From the NCBI GenBank assembly GCA_026987255.1, contig JALSNA010000252.1, positions 1 to 11,662 on the forward strand: a stretch of 11,662 nt of DNA, in the 5' to 3' direction. Below the pieces are notes generated by a model, which was not told the DNA's origin, searched no databases, and saw only the letters and a list, made by a program, of their open reading frames with translations. This stretch comes from Hyphomicrobiales bacterium. GTDB taxonomy: Bacteria; Pseudomonadota; Alphaproteobacteria; Rhizobiales; Aestuariivirgaceae. Shown here in pieces: positions 1-7,975 of the stretch (position 1 is the first letter of the stretch; each line of letters opens with the position of its first letter). Position numbers and translations under genes: made by a program.

Positions 1-1
1 C

Positions 2-112
2 AGGACTCATAAAGAGGGATGGCAGATGCAGGATTCAGACAAAATCCCGGTGTCTTTTCGTCCGCAGGCAATACTTGAAGGTATTGGCAAGGGCGAAAAG
101 GCTCCGGGATGA
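2..112 (+). CDS. Possible C-terminal tail of a gene cut by the window edge
   Basis: The frame is open from base 2 and ends at TGA 110-112, giving 36 residues that end in the motif FRPQAILEGIGKGEKAPG. The composition is protein-like, but I do not recognise a family. Alternatively a 28-residue ORF could begin at ATG 26, because a GAGGG stretch at 14-18 lies 7 nt upstream as a plausible ribosome site. An open stretch this short can arise by chance, so the call is tentative. Sequence left of the window would settle it. Confidence 0.35.
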   Translation, partial: RTHKEGWQMQDSDKIPVSFRPQAILEGIGKGEKAPG

Positions 113-242
113 AGCATGAATCCTGCAAATGCCGTTCAAATTTATGGGTCCTGACCCTAGATGGCCATTTTCATCTGCCGTTCATGCACGCCTTGCTAGG
201 GCTTGCGTGATGGACACCCGAAACAAGCAGGAGAGAAGGACC
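113..242. other. Spacer upstream of the small secreted protein gene
   Basis: These 130 bases carry no convincing gene. They include a short perfect dyad, GGGTC-CT-GACCC at 146-157, and the ribosome-binding sequence GGAGAGAAGGA (230-240) of the gene starting at 243. An in-frame ATG at 129 would lengthen that gene by 38 residues, but the extension hides the signal peptide and lacks a good ribosome site. I therefore treat it as non-coding. No clear -35/-10 promoter was found. Confidence 0.5.
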
Positions 243-668
243 ATGAATGGAAAAACCGCCATGAGCCTCTGCGCAGGCCTGTCCCTGATCATTGCCGCCA
301 CAATCACGCCAGCGCAGGCCGGCAAGCACACCGCGCGCAACATTCTGCTGGGGGTTACCGCCGCCATCGGCGCCGCCGCCGTCGTTGGCGCTGTCACCTC
401 GGCCTCGCGGGCGCGCGCGAATGCCCCTGACCGCCTGGGCTTTCGCGATCGCGCCCTGGAGGTCTGCATGCGCGCCGCCGACCGCGACAATGCCCGCAGG
501 GGCGGTGACGGAGTGGAGTTCCTGCAGCTCAAGAGAGCGAAAAGAAAGAGCTATGGCGTCAGGATGAAGATACTTTTGCGCTCCTACGAGCCCTGGGGCA
601 GCGAGCGCCGCGTCATCAAGTGCAAGGTGCGCCGCAATCTGCGTCTGAAGAGCCTCGTGTGGTATTGA
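243..668 (+). CDS. Small secreted/periplasmic protein of unknown function
   Basis: The product is 141 residues. The ATG at 243 is chosen because a purine-rich GGAGAGAAGGA lies just upstream and the protein then begins with a normal signal peptide: a Lys near the N-terminus, a hydrophobic stretch at about 7-24, and a likely cut after AQA at residue 26. A second Gly/Ala/Val-rich stretch (about 34-53) could be a membrane segment or a flexible spacer. The basic C-terminal part has exactly two cysteines, C75 (in RALEVCMRAAD) and C127 (in VIKCKVRR), which could form a disulfide in the periplasm. This one-Cys-per-end layout resembles a family of small uncharacterised alphaproteobacterial secreted proteins, from memory. 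The function is unknown. The gene converges on the regulator gene at 676-1197 with a 7 bp gap and has no evident link to the transporter cluster. Confidence 0.75.
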   Translation: MNGKTAMSLCAGLSLIIAATITPAQAGKHTARNILLGVTAAIGAAAVVGAVTSASRARANAPDRLGFRDRALEVCMRAADRDNARRGGDGVEFLQLKRAKRKSYGVRMKILLRSYEPWGSERRVIKCKVRRNLRLKSLVWY

Positions 669-675
669 CCGGGAC

Positions 676-1197
676 TTACAGGGAGGCCGCCGCCCTTGCC
701 GCCTGTCCGTAATGGCCCGAGAGAATGCGCAATTGCGCCGCCACCCGCGACAGCGCCTCGCTGGACAGCCCCATGTCCTGGATGGTCTTGACCAGCAGCT
801 CCTCGCGGATGTCGCGATAGCGCCCGCAGGCCCGCGCCCCCTTGTCGGTGATGGTGACGGTCTTTTCCTTGCCCTTGCGGCCGGATTTCACCAATCCCGC
901 CTTTTCCAGCTTGCGCACCGCATAGGTGACCAGGTGGGTGTCCTCCACGTTGAGCACCAGGCACAGATCGGCCAGGGTCTTGGCCCGCTCGCGGTGATTG
1001 ACCGCATGGACGATGAGCACATCCAGCGGCCCCAGCCCCGGTTCTCCGGCCGCCGCCATGCAGCGCACCATCCAGCGCTCGAAGGCATGGAAGGCCAGGA
1101 TCATGCCGAACTCCAGCTCCGAGAGGGCAGGGGCCGCCCCGTCGGCCAGATGGGCGGAGGAAACGATGGGGCCCAGTGTTTTCCTTTCCGTCATCAT
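676..1197 (-). CDS. MarR-like winged-helix transcriptional regulator
   Basis: This predicted DNA-binding regulator has 173 residues, close to the usual MarR size. Helical N- and C-terminal parts (about 24-50 and 126-170), probably for dimerisation, flank a winged helix-turn-helix at about 55-122. The likely recognition helix is in VEDTHLVTYAVRKLEKAGLV (84-103) and the basic wing in KSGRKGKEKTVTITDKG (104-120). The start is ATG 1195-1197, or the next codon, preceded directly by GGGGAGGGGAG. A longer frame reaching 1305 overlaps the end of dctM and lacks a ribosome site. The gene lies 32 bp downstream of dctM on the same strand, so it is probably the last gene of the transporter operon and may control it and the divergent hydrolase gene. 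It resembles the MarR-like proteins grouped as COG5631, but that assignment is from memory. The effector is unknown. Confidence 0.85.
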   Translation of the reverse strand: MMTERKTLGPIVSSAHLADGAAPALSELEFGMILAFHAFERWMVRCMAAAGEPGLGPLDVLIVHAVNHRERAKTLADLCLVLNVEDTHLVTYAVRKLEKAGLVKSGRKGKEKTVTITDKGARACGRYRDIREELLVKTIQDMGLSSEALSRVAAQLRILSGHYGQAARAAASL

Positions 1198-1229
1198 CTC
1201 CCCTCCCCTTGACGTGTTGTGGCCTGATC

Positions 1230-2534
1230 CTAATGCGCCATCATCGAACGGGGCAACCATGTGGCGATTTCCGGCACCGCGATGACGATGATCACCGCCA
1301 CGCACATGAGCAGGAAGAACGGCAGCGCGGCGCGCGCGATATAGAGGATGTCCCGCCCTGTCAGCCCCTGCAACACGAAAAGGTTGAATCCCACTGGTGG
1401 GGTAATCTGCGCCATTTCAACCACCAGAACAATATATATGCCGAACCATATGAGGTCGAGTCCGGCCTGTTCGATCATCGGGATGATCACCGAGGTGGTC
1501 AGCACCACCACCGAAATGCCATCCAGGAACATTCCCATGATGATGAAGAACACGGTCAGGGCCGCCAGCAGCTCATAGGGGGACAGGTGCAGGCTGCCGA
1601 TCCATCCGGCCAGATCGCGCGGGATGCCGGTAAAGCCCATGGCCACGGTGAGAAACGAGGCCCCGGCCAGGATGAAGGCGATCATGGCCGAGGTGCGCAC
1701 CCCGCCCATGAGCGAATCCACGAAGCTTTCCCTGGTCAGCGAGCCCGACAGCCACGACAGGATGAGCGCAAAGACCACGCCCAGGGCGGCCGCCTCGGTG
1801 GGAGAGGCCAATCCGGCATAGATGGAGCCGATGATGGCGGCGATGAGCAGCATCACCGGCGCAAGATGGCGGATGGCCGCCAGCTTTTCGCGCAAGGTCC
1901 ATTTTTGATGCTCCTGCGGCACGCCCTGCGGATGCACCAGGGACCAGACCATGACATAGCCCATGAACAGCACCACCAGCAGAAGGCCGGGCAGCACCCC
2001 GGCGATGAACAGCCGCGCGATGGACTGGTCCGTGGCCACGCCATAGACGATGAGAATGATCGAGGGCGGGATGAGCAGCCCCAATGTTCCCGATCCGGCC
2101 AGGGTGCCGATGCTCATGCGCTTGTCATAGCCGCGCTTGCCCAGTTCGGGGATGGTCATGCGCCCTATGGTCGCCGCGGTGGCCGCCGAGGAGCCCGAAA
2201 CGGCGGCGAAGATGGCGCAGCCCAGGATGTTGACATGCAGAAGACGGCCCGGAATGCGCGTCAGCCAGGGCGAGAGGCCGCGGAACATGTCCTCCGAGAG
2301 CCGGGTGCGAAAGAGAATCTCGCCCATCCAGATGAACATCGGCAAAGCCGCCAGGGCCCAGGAGTTGGAGGCCCCCCAGATGGTTGTCGCCATGGCCTGT
2401 CCCACCGGCGCATTGGTGAACAGCGCCAGCCCCGCCAGGGCCACCGTCAGCAGCGAAATGGCCACCCAGACCCCCATGCCCAGCATGAAGAACAGAATGG
2501 CCAGCAGAACCAGTCCGGGAAAAAGCTGTTCCAT
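1230..2534 (-). CDS. dctM: TRAP transporter large permease subunit DctM
   Basis: The product has 434 residues, the usual size for DctM, the membrane subunit that moves substrate with an ion gradient. It is hydrophobic throughout, with about 12 membrane segments. Family hallmarks are visible: FAAVSGSSAATAATIG (109-124), GSGTLGLLIPPSI (147-159), GLASPTEAAALG (241-252) and EMAQITPPVGFNLFV (373-387). The two SG and PP motif sets fall in the two halves of the protein, as expected for the re-entrant loops of the ion-transporter fold. The start at 2534 overlaps the dctQ stop by one base (TGATG), which points to translational coupling, and GAGGGGG lies about 8 nt upstream. A longer open frame reaching 3137 is just the wrong frame of dctQ. 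Gene order P-Q-M supports the call. The substrate cannot be read from this subunit. Confidence 0.97.
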   Translation of the reverse strand: MEQLFPGLVLLAILFFMLGMGVWVAISLLTVALAGLALFTNAPVGQAMATTIWGASNSWALAALPMFIWMGEILFRTRLSEDMFRGLSPWLTRIPGRLLHVNILGCAIFAAVSGSSAATAATIGRMTIPELGKRGYDKRMSIGTLAGSGTLGLLIPPSIILIVYGVATDQSIARLFIAGVLPGLLLVVLFMGYVMVWSLVHPQGVPQEHQKWTLREKLAAIRHLAPVMLLIAAIIGSIYAGLASPTEAAALGVVFALILSWLSGSLTRESFVDSLMGGVRTSAMIAFILAGASFLTVAMGFTGIPRDLAGWIGSLHLSPYELLAALTVFFIIMGMFLDGISVVVLTTSVIIPMIEQAGLDLIWFGIYIVLVVEMAQITPPVGFNLFVLQGLTGRDILYIARAALPFFLLMCVAVIIVIAVPEIATWLPRSMMAH

Positions 2535-3106
2535 CAGATTTCCCCCTCGATCTCTTCGGCCAGGGAGGCTTCGGCGCGTTCGTGGCGCATGTAGGAGGGC
2601 TCGGCGCCGCTGAGCACCTGCCACAGGTCGTCCACGAAGGCGATGGTGAGGATGATCAGTCCGGCCAGCATGGCGGTTTGCGGAATCCACAACGGCACCG
2701 GAATGATGCCGATGGAGACTTCGTGAAACTGCCAGGAATCGAGCACCATCAGGGCGGTGTTCCAGGCAAAGAAGCCGCTGACCAGCGCGCCAACCGACAG
2801 CCCGAAAAGCTCGATCAGGCGCCGCCTGATCCCTTGCGCCTTGCGGATGAACAGGTTGACCCGGATGTGCGCCCCGTGCCGCAGGGTATGGGCCAGGGCA
2901 AAGAAGGAGGCCGCGGCCAGGAAGAAGCCGGAGAACTCCGCCGCGGAGGGCACCATGAGCCCGTAGCGGTCGCCGCTGATCCAGAAGACCACGTTGTCGA
3001 TCATGCGCAGGGAGACCTGCGCCACCACGATGAGGCAGATGGCGATCAGACACAGGGCGGCAAGGATCCCCGAATAGCCATAGAGCCGGTCCAGAAAGGC
3101 GCGCAT
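2534..3106 (-). CDS. dctQ: TRAP transporter small permease subunit DctQ
   Basis: The product has 190 residues. DctQ is the small four-helix subunit that pairs with DctM and helps dock the binding protein. Membrane segments are predicted at about 11-32, 54-74, 97-120 and 139-160. The typical loop sequence HGAHIRVNLF (77-86) follows the second helix. The C-terminus from about 165 is an acidic cytoplasmic tail ending AEEIEGEI. The start at 3106 has GGGAGG at 3112-3117 as its ribosome site. The stop overlaps the dctM start by one base. Ninety-one bases containing a strong stem-loop separate it from dctP upstream. DctQ sequences are poorly conserved, so the call rests on length, topology, the loop motif and its place between dctP and dctM. 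Confidence 0.93.
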   Translation of the reverse strand: MRAFLDRLYGYSGILAALCLIAICLIVVAQVSLRMIDNVVFWISGDRYGLMVPSAAEFSGFFLAAASFFALAHTLRHGAHIRVNLFIRKAQGIRRRLIELFGLSVGALVSGFFAWNTALMVLDSWQFHEVSIGIIPVPLWIPQTAMLAGLIILTIAFVDDLWQVLSGAEPSYMRHERAEASLAEEIEGEI

Positions 3107-3154
3107 GGAACCTCCCGCATCCCCTTTGCGAGTTCAAGCGTTCAGGCGGAACAA

Positions 3155-3185
3155 CCGGGGCCGCCAGATGAAAGGGCGGCCCCGG
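3155..3185 (-). promoter_or_regulatory. Strong stem-loop between dctP and dctQ
   Basis: A perfect 11-bp stem, CCGGGGCCGCC (3155-3165) with GGCGGCCCCGG (3175-3185), encloses a 9-nt loop. In the direction of transcription it starts 12 nt after the dctP stop and is followed by TTGTT, which is too weak a U-tract for a classic terminator. A stem in this position could protect the 3' end of dctP mRNA or partly stop transcription, giving more binding protein than permease. Differential expression of this kind is common for binding-protein transporters, and I recall a stem-loop also being described between dctP and dctQ of Rhodobacter capsulatus. The role here is inferred. Confidence 0.8.
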
Positions 3186-3197
3186 CCTGCAGGGAGG

Positions 3198-4169
3198 TTA
3201 CTGGTTGTAGGCGTCGAGGATGGCCTTGCCGTCCGCGCCCGCCTTGGCGGCCCAGTCGGCGGTCATCTTCTTGCCGATTTCCTTCAGGCCGTTCATCAGC
3301 TCGGCAGACGGGGTGACCACGACCATGCCGTTCTTCTTCAGCACGGCGAGCTTGTCGTTGGTCTCCTTGACCGAAGCGGCCCAGCCGCGCTCCTCGGCCT
3401 TGGCGGCAGCGTCCATGACCGCCTTTTGCTGATCGGCGGGCAGCTTCATGAAGGCCTTCTTGTTGACGATCACCATGTTCTTGGGCAGCCACGCCTGGGT
3501 GTGGTGGAAGTATTTCACGAAGTCCCAGGCCTTGGAATTGGCGCCGGTGGAGGGCGAGGTGATCATGGCGTCCACCCGGCCGGTGGAGAAGGCGGTGGGA
3601 ATGTCGGGCGCCTCCACCTGGGTGGGCACCGCGCCGGCCAGCTTGGCCAGGGTCTCGGTGGCGACGTTGTAGGCGCGCATTTTCAGGCCCTTCATGTCGG
3701 CCAGGCTTTTCAGCTCCTTCTTGGCGTAGATGCCCTGCGGCGGCCACGGCACGGCATAAAGCAGCTTCAGGCCCTGGGCATCCAGCTTCTTGGCGATCAC
3801 CGGCTTGGAGGCCGCCCACAGCTTCTTTGCCTGCTCGTAGTTGGTGGCCAGGAAGGGAATGGAATCAACGCCGAACACCGGATCCTCGTTGGACAGGCGC
3901 GAAATGAGCACCTCGCCGATGGGCGCCAGGCCGCGGCGCACGGCATTCTTGATTTCCGGATGCTTGATGAGCGATCCGGCCGAATGCACCTTGATCTTCA
4001 GCGCCCCCTTGGTGGCCGCATCCACGTCCTTGGCGAACTGGTAGATGTTCTGGGTGTGGAAGTTCTTGTCGCCATAGGGCGTGGGCATGTCCCAGGTCGT
4101 GGCCTGTGCCGCCTGGGCCAGGCCGGTGGCGAGAACGCCGGTCAGGGCGAATTTCATGGCAATGTTCAT
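3198..4169 (-). CDS. dctP: TRAP transporter periplasmic substrate-binding protein DctP
   Basis: The mature protein captures a small carboxylate in the periplasm and delivers it to DctQM. The product is 323 residues, typical for the family. A signal peptide covers about 1-23, with a cut after AQA, and the mature protein starts TTWDMPTPYGDKNFHTQN. The segment GLKMRAYN (161-168) contains R165, which aligns by position with the arginine that binds the substrate carboxylate in this family. PTQVEAPDIPTAFSTGRVDAMITSP (182-206) is the expected pocket and hinge region. The start at 4169 is chosen for the ribosome site GGGAGG 8 nt upstream and the signal peptide; the open frame runs further up to 4454, but across the promoter region and into the divergent gene. 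dctP is first in the leftward operon. The substrate is not certain. Related Bordetella pertussis proteins DctP6 and DctP7 bind pyroglutamate, which would fit the divergent oxoprolinase gene. Confidence 0.95.
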   Translation of the reverse strand: MNIAMKFALTGVLATGLAQAAQATTWDMPTPYGDKNFHTQNIYQFAKDVDAATKGALKIKVHSAGSLIKHPEIKNAVRRGLAPIGEVLISRLSNEDPVFGVDSIPFLATNYEQAKKLWAASKPVIAKKLDAQGLKLLYAVPWPPQGIYAKKELKSLADMKGLKMRAYNVATETLAKLAGAVPTQVEAPDIPTAFSTGRVDAMITSPSTGANSKAWDFVKYFHHTQAWLPKNMVIVNKKAFMKLPADQQKAVMDAAAKAEERGWAASVKETNDKLAVLKKNGMVVVTPSAELMNGLKEIGKKMTADWAAKAGADGKAILDAYNQ

Positions 4170-4341
4170 CTTGGATACCTCCCTTTTTTCGAGCGTGGCA
4201 AGTGTAAGCCTTTTGGCCCCTCGTTTCCACATGATAGCCATCAAAAACGATTTGTCCATAATTTCTTGACGTTTTTGAAAATCGGTGTTTCCATGGCCGC
4301 ACATGGATTCACTCCGGTTTCCCTTCACGGAAAAAGCTGAC
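4170..4341. promoter_or_regulatory. Divergent promoter region between dctP and the oxoprolinase gene
   Basis: These 172 bases separate two start codons that point away from each other, so both promoters should lie here. The part from about 4185 to 4290 is clearly richer in A+T than the flanking genes. On the + strand TTGACG (4266-4271) is a possible -35 box, but no good -10 follows at the right distance. The leftward gene has its ribosome site at about 4178-4183, and the rightward gene has only a weak GGAAAAA (4329-4335). A 9-bp inverted repeat described separately sits in the middle. Shared control of uptake and hydrolysis is inferred from this layout. Confidence 0.7.
4241..4278. promoter_or_regulatory. 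Inverted repeat, candidate operator
   Basis: TCAAAAACG (4241-4249) and CGTTTTTGA (4270-4278) are perfect inverted copies separated by 20 bases, about 29 bp centre to centre. A related half, TCGTTT, occurs at 4221-4226. The pair lies in the divergent promoter region and overlaps the possible -35 box TTGACG. It could be the binding site of the MarR-like regulator encoded in the operon, although MarR sites are usually tighter palindromes. The arms are A/T-rich, so chance is a real alternative. Confidence 0.4.
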
Positions 4342-7300
4342 ATGGCGAAAGACAAGAAGACCGAAAGAGATGGCCGCTGGCGGTTCTGGATCGACAGGGG
4401 GGGCACCTTCACCGACATCGTGGCGCTCACCCCGAAGGGCAAGGTCAGGGCCATGAAGCTCCTGTCGGAAAATCCCGAAAGCTACCCCGATGCCGCCATC
4501 GAGGGCATCCGCCGCTTTCTGAAGCTCAAGCCGGGCCAGCCCATTCCGGCCGGGCGCATCGCCGAGGTCAAGATGGGCACCACCGTGGCCACCAATGCGC
4601 TGCTGGAGCGCAAGGGCGAGCGGGTGGCGCTGATCACCACCAGGGGCTTTGCCGATGCGCTGGAAATTGGCTACCAGGCGCGCCCGGATCTGTTCGCCCT
4701 GAAGCTGCAAAAGCCCGAGCTTCTTTATGAAAAGGTGGTGGAGCTGGATGAGCGCATCACCGCTGGCGGCCAGCAACTGGCCGCGCCGGACATGGAGCAG
4801 GCGCGCGCCCGGCTCGAGGAGTTGAAAGAGGAGGGCTTCGACTCCATCGCCATTGTCTTCATGCACGCCTGGCGCTACCCGGCCCATGAGCAGAAGGTGG
4901 CCCATCTGGCGCGCCAGATGGGCTTTGCCCAGGTTTCGGTGTCGCATGAGGTCTCGCCGCTGATGAAGTTCGTCTCGCGCGGCGACACCACCGTTGTCGA
5001 TGCCTATCTGACCCCCATCCTCAAGCGCTATGTGAACCGCGTGGCCGCCGAGCTGGGGCTGGACAAGGACGCGGATTTGCGCCTGATGTTCATGATGTCC
5101 TCCGGCGGGCTGACCTCGGCGGAGCTTTTCGAGGGCAAGGACGCCATTCTCTCCGGCCCCGCCGGTGGCGTGGTGGGCATGGTGCAGACCGCCCGCCTGG
5201 CCGGATATGACAAGATCATCGGTTTCGACATGGGCGGCACCAGCACCGACGTGGCCCATTTCGACGGCCAGTTCGAGCGCGCCTTCGAGACCGAGGTGGC
5301 CGGGGTGCGCATGCGCGCGCCCATGATGCGCATCCACACGGTGGCGGCGGGCGGCGGCTCCATCCTCTCCTATGACGGCCAGCGCTTCCGTGCCGGGCCG
5401 GAATCGGCCGGGGCCAATCCCGGCCCCAAGTCCTACCGGCGCGGCGGGCCCTTGGCGGTCACCGACGCCAATGTGCTGCTGGGGCGCATTCACCCCGATC
5501 ATTTCCCGGCCATCTTCGGCCCCAATGGCGATCAGAAGCTGGACCGGGGGGCGGTGCGCGAAGCCTTTGCAGATATCGCCCGGCGCATCGGCGATGGCCG
5601 CGCTCCGGAGGATGTTGCGGAAGGATTCTTGCGCATCGCCACGGAGAACATGGCCAATGCCATCAAGAAGATTTCCGTCCAGCGCGGCCGCGATCTGGCC
5701 GAATACGTGCTCAACTGTTTTGGCGGCGCAGGGGCCCAGTTCGCCTGCCGCATCGCCGACAATCTGGGCATGACGCGGGTGCTCATCCATCCGCTGGCCG
5801 GGGTGCTCTCCGCCTATGGCATGGGCCTGGCCGACATCAGCGCCTCGCGCGCCCGCGCCATGGAACAGCCGCTCAATGCCGATGGCGTAAAATCGGCGCG
5901 CGCGGCGGCCCACAAGCTGGCAAGGGAGGTGCTGGCCGAGCTGGCGGGCCAGGGGGTGGACAAGAAGGCGGCGCGGCTGCGCAAAATGGCGCTATTGCGC
6001 TATGACGGCTCCGACACCACCTTGCCGGTGCGCCTGCGCAAGAATCCGGAGAAGATGCGCAAGGCCTTTGAAAAGGAGCACGCCCGCCAGTTCGGCTTCA
6101 TCCAGCCGGACAAGGAAATCATCATCGAGGCCATCACCGTGGAGGCCGCAGGCGGTGGCGCAAGGCTTCCTGAACGGAAGAGAAAAAAGACCGAAAAGAC
6201 GCCACAACCTGTTGAAACCACACGGATTTATGTGCAGGGACAATGGCTGGACGCGCCTCTGTATGAGCGCGGCAAGCTCAAGCCGGGCCAGAAGATTGCC
6301 GGGCCGGCGCTCATCGTCGAGGCCAATTCGGTCACCGTGGTGGAGCCCGGCTGGCGCGCAAAGGTCAACAGGCTGGGGCATCTTGAGCTGAAGCGCATCG
6401 CGCCGCTGCCCAGGGCGGAGGCCATCGGCACCAGCGCCGATCCGGTCATGCTGGAGATTTTCAACAACCTGTTCATGGCCATTGCCGAGCAGATGGGGGT
6501 GACCTTGCGCAAGACGGCCAGCTCGGTGAACATCAAGGAGCGGCTGGATTTCTCCTGCGCCATTTTCAACCACAAGGGCGAGCTGGTGGCCAATGCGCCG
6601 CACATGCCGGTGCATCTGGGCTCCATGGACCGCTCGGTGGAGACCATCATCGCCCAGAATCCGGACATGAAGCCGGGCGATGTCTTTGTCCTCAACGCGC
6701 CCTACAACGGCGGCACCCATCTGCCGGACATCACCGTGGTCACGCCGGTTTTCATGGGGCCTGGCAAACCGCTCTTCTATGCTGCCTCGCGCGGCCATCA
6801 TGCGGACATCGGCGGCACCGCGCCGGGCTCCATGAGCCCTGATGCCACCCGCATCGATGAAGAAGGCGTTCTGATCGACAATTTCAAGCTGGTGGAGGAG
6901 GGGATTTTCCGCGAAGAGGCCATGCGCGATGTGCTCGCCTCCGGCCCCTATCCGGCGCGCAACCCGGATCAGAACATCGCCGATCTGAAAGCCCAGGTTG
7001 CGGCCAACGAAAAGGGCGTGCAGGAGCTGAAGAAGATGGTGGCGCACTTCGGCCTTAAGACCGTGCAGGCCTATATGCGGCACGTGCAGGACAATGCCGA
7101 GGAGAGCGTGCGCCGGGTCATCGACGCGCTCAGGGACGGCCGCTTCACCTATGAGATGGACAATGGCGCGCGCATCGCCGTGGCCATCCGGGTGGATCGC
7201 GAAAAGCGCCGCGCCACGGTGGATTTCACCGGCACCTCGGAACAGCAGCGCAACAATTTCAACGCCCCGGGCCCGGTGACGCGCGCCGCCGTGCTCTATG

Positions 7301-7959
7301 TCTTCCGCTGCATGGTGGGCGACAACATTCCGCTCAATGCCGGCTGCATGAAGCCCATCGACCTGATCATTCCGCAAGGCTCCATGCTCGCCCCGCGTTA
7401 TCCGGCCGCCGTGGTGGCAGGCAACGTGGAGACCTCGCAGGCCATTACCGATGCGCTCTTTGGCGCCATGGGGGCGCTGGCCGCCTCGCAGGGCACCATG
7501 AACAATTTCACCTTCGGCGATGAGGCCCGCCAGTATTACGAAACCATCTGCGGCGGCGCGGGCGCCGGCCCCGGCTGGGACGGCGAGAGCGCCATCCACA
7601 CCCACATGACCAATACCCGCCTGACCGATCCGGAAGTCCTGGAGTTCCGCTTTCCCGTCAGGCTGGAGCATTTCGGCATCCGCCGCGGCTCCGGCGGGGC
7701 AGGGCGGCATCATGGCGGCGACGGGACGGAACGCATCGTCGTTTTCGATGCGCCCATGGAGGTCTCGCTGCTCACCAACCACCGCAGGGTCTGCCCCTTT
7801 GGCCTCGCAGGTGGCGAAAACGGCCAGTGCGGCGAAAACGCCATCCGCCGCACGGACGGGCGCAAGGAGCGGCTGCCTTCCTGCATCACCCTGAAGGTAA
7901 CCCCCGGCGAGGCCATCATCATCCGCACCCCCGGCGGCGGCGGCTATGGCAAGGCGTGA
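4342..7959 (+). CDS. Fused hydantoinase A/B protein, probable 5-oxoprolinase (ATP-hydrolysing)
   Basis: The product has 1205 residues and joins both halves that many bacteria encode separately. Residues about 14-205 match the HyuA N-terminal domain, with [10 protein letters not shown] (18-27) and [13 protein letters not shown] (80-92). About 210-510 is the hydantoinase A/ATPase part with [15 protein letters not shown] (295-309). A linker with a Lys/Arg-rich stretch (611-619) follows, then the HyuB domain at about 698-1205, with HHADIGG (819-825), [10 protein letters not shown] (971-980) and the C-terminal TPGGGGYG (1196-1203). Such enzymes use ATP to open the cyclic amide of 5-oxoproline, giving glutamate; relatives act on hydantoins. 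The Arg in DRGGTFTD and the fused length favour an oxoprolinase over the usual HyuA, which reads D-T/V-GGTFTD. The start at 4342 is preferred over in-frame ATGs at 4285 and 4303 because only it is followed at once by domain sequence and has any ribosome-like upstream bases. The enzyme is expected to be cytoplasmic. Confidence 0.92.
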   Translation: MAKDKKTERDGRWRFWIDRGGTFTDIVALTPKGKVRAMKLLSENPESYPDAAIEGIRRFLKLKPGQPIPAGRIAEVKMGTTVATNALLERKGERVALITTRGFADALEIGYQARPDLFALKLQKPELLYEKVVELDERITAGGQQLAAPDMEQARARLEELKEEGFDSIAIVFMHAWRYPAHEQKVAHLARQMGFAQVSVSHEVSPLMKFVSRGDTTVVDAYLTPILKRYVNRVAAELGLDKDADLRLMFMMSSGGLTSAELFEGKDAILSGPAGGVVGMVQTARLAGYDKIIGFDMGGTSTDVAHFDGQFERAFETEVAGVRMRAPMMRIHTVAAGGGSILSYDGQRFRAGPESAGANPGPKSYRRGGPLAVTDANVLLGRIHPDHFPAIFGPNGDQKLDRGAVREAFADIARRIGDGRAPEDVAEGFLRIATENMANAIKKISVQRGRDLAEYVLNCFGGAGAQFACRIADNLGMTRVLIHPLAGVLSAYGMGLADISASRARAMEQPLNADGVKSARAAAHKLAREVLAELAGQGVDKKAARLRKMALLRYDGSDTTLPVRLRKNPEKMRKAFEKEHARQFGFIQPDKEIIIEAITVEAAGGGARLPERKRKKTEKTPQPVETTRIYVQGQWLDAPLYERGKLKPGQKIAGPALIVEANSVTVVEPGWRAKVNRLGHLELKRIAPLPRAEAIGTSADPVMLEIFNNLFMAIAEQMGVTLRKTASSVNIKERLDFSCAIFNHKGELVANAPHMPVHLGSMDRSVETIIAQNPDMKPGDVFVLNAPYNGGTHLPDITVVTPVFMGPGKPLFYAASRGHHADIGGTAPGSMSPDATRIDEEGVLIDNFKLVEEGIFREEAMRDVLASGPYPARNPDQNIADLKAQVAANEKGVQELKKMVAHFGLKTVQAYMRHVQDNAEESVRRVIDALRDGRFTYEMDNGARIAVAIRVDREKRRATVDFTGTSEQQRNNFNAPGPVTRAAVLYVFRCMVGDNIPLNAGCMKPIDLIIPQGSMLAPRYPAAVVAGNVETSQAITDALFGAMGALAASQGTMNNFTFGDEARQYYETICGGAGAGPGWDGESAIHTHMTNTRLTDPEVLEFRFPVRLEHFGIRRGSGGAGRHHGGDGTERIVVFDAPMEVSLLTNHRRVCPFGLAGGENGQCGENAIRRTDGRKERLPSCITLKVTPGEAIIIRTPGGGGYGKA

Positions 7960-7975
7960 GGTTTTTTGGATAATT

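Noticed and set aside
1176..2594. 472-residue open frame on the + strand
   Set aside because: It lies antisense to dctM and is extremely rich in His, Gln, Arg, Gly and Asp, the usual product of reading a hydrophobic GC-rich gene backwards. It has no domain or ribosome site.
2535..3137. N-terminal extension of dctM to 3137, suggesting a dctQ-dctM fusion
   Set aside because: The extension is out of frame with dctQ and is low-quality Arg/Pro/Gly-rich sequence. dctM has a proper start at 2534 with its own ribosome site, overlapping the dctQ stop by one base, so the two are separate proteins.
4197..4210. Possible sigma-54 promoter (GG...GC) in the divergent region
   Set aside because: The spacing is GG-N9-GC rather than the required GG-N10-GC, and the surrounding bases match the -24/-12 consensus poorly on both strands.
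7931..7968. GC-rich stretch followed by TTTTTT after the oxoprolinase stop, as a possible terminator
   Set aside because: The upstream GGC repeats have no complementary C-rich arm before the T-run, so no stem forms on either strand. The repeats simply encode the Gly-rich C-terminus.
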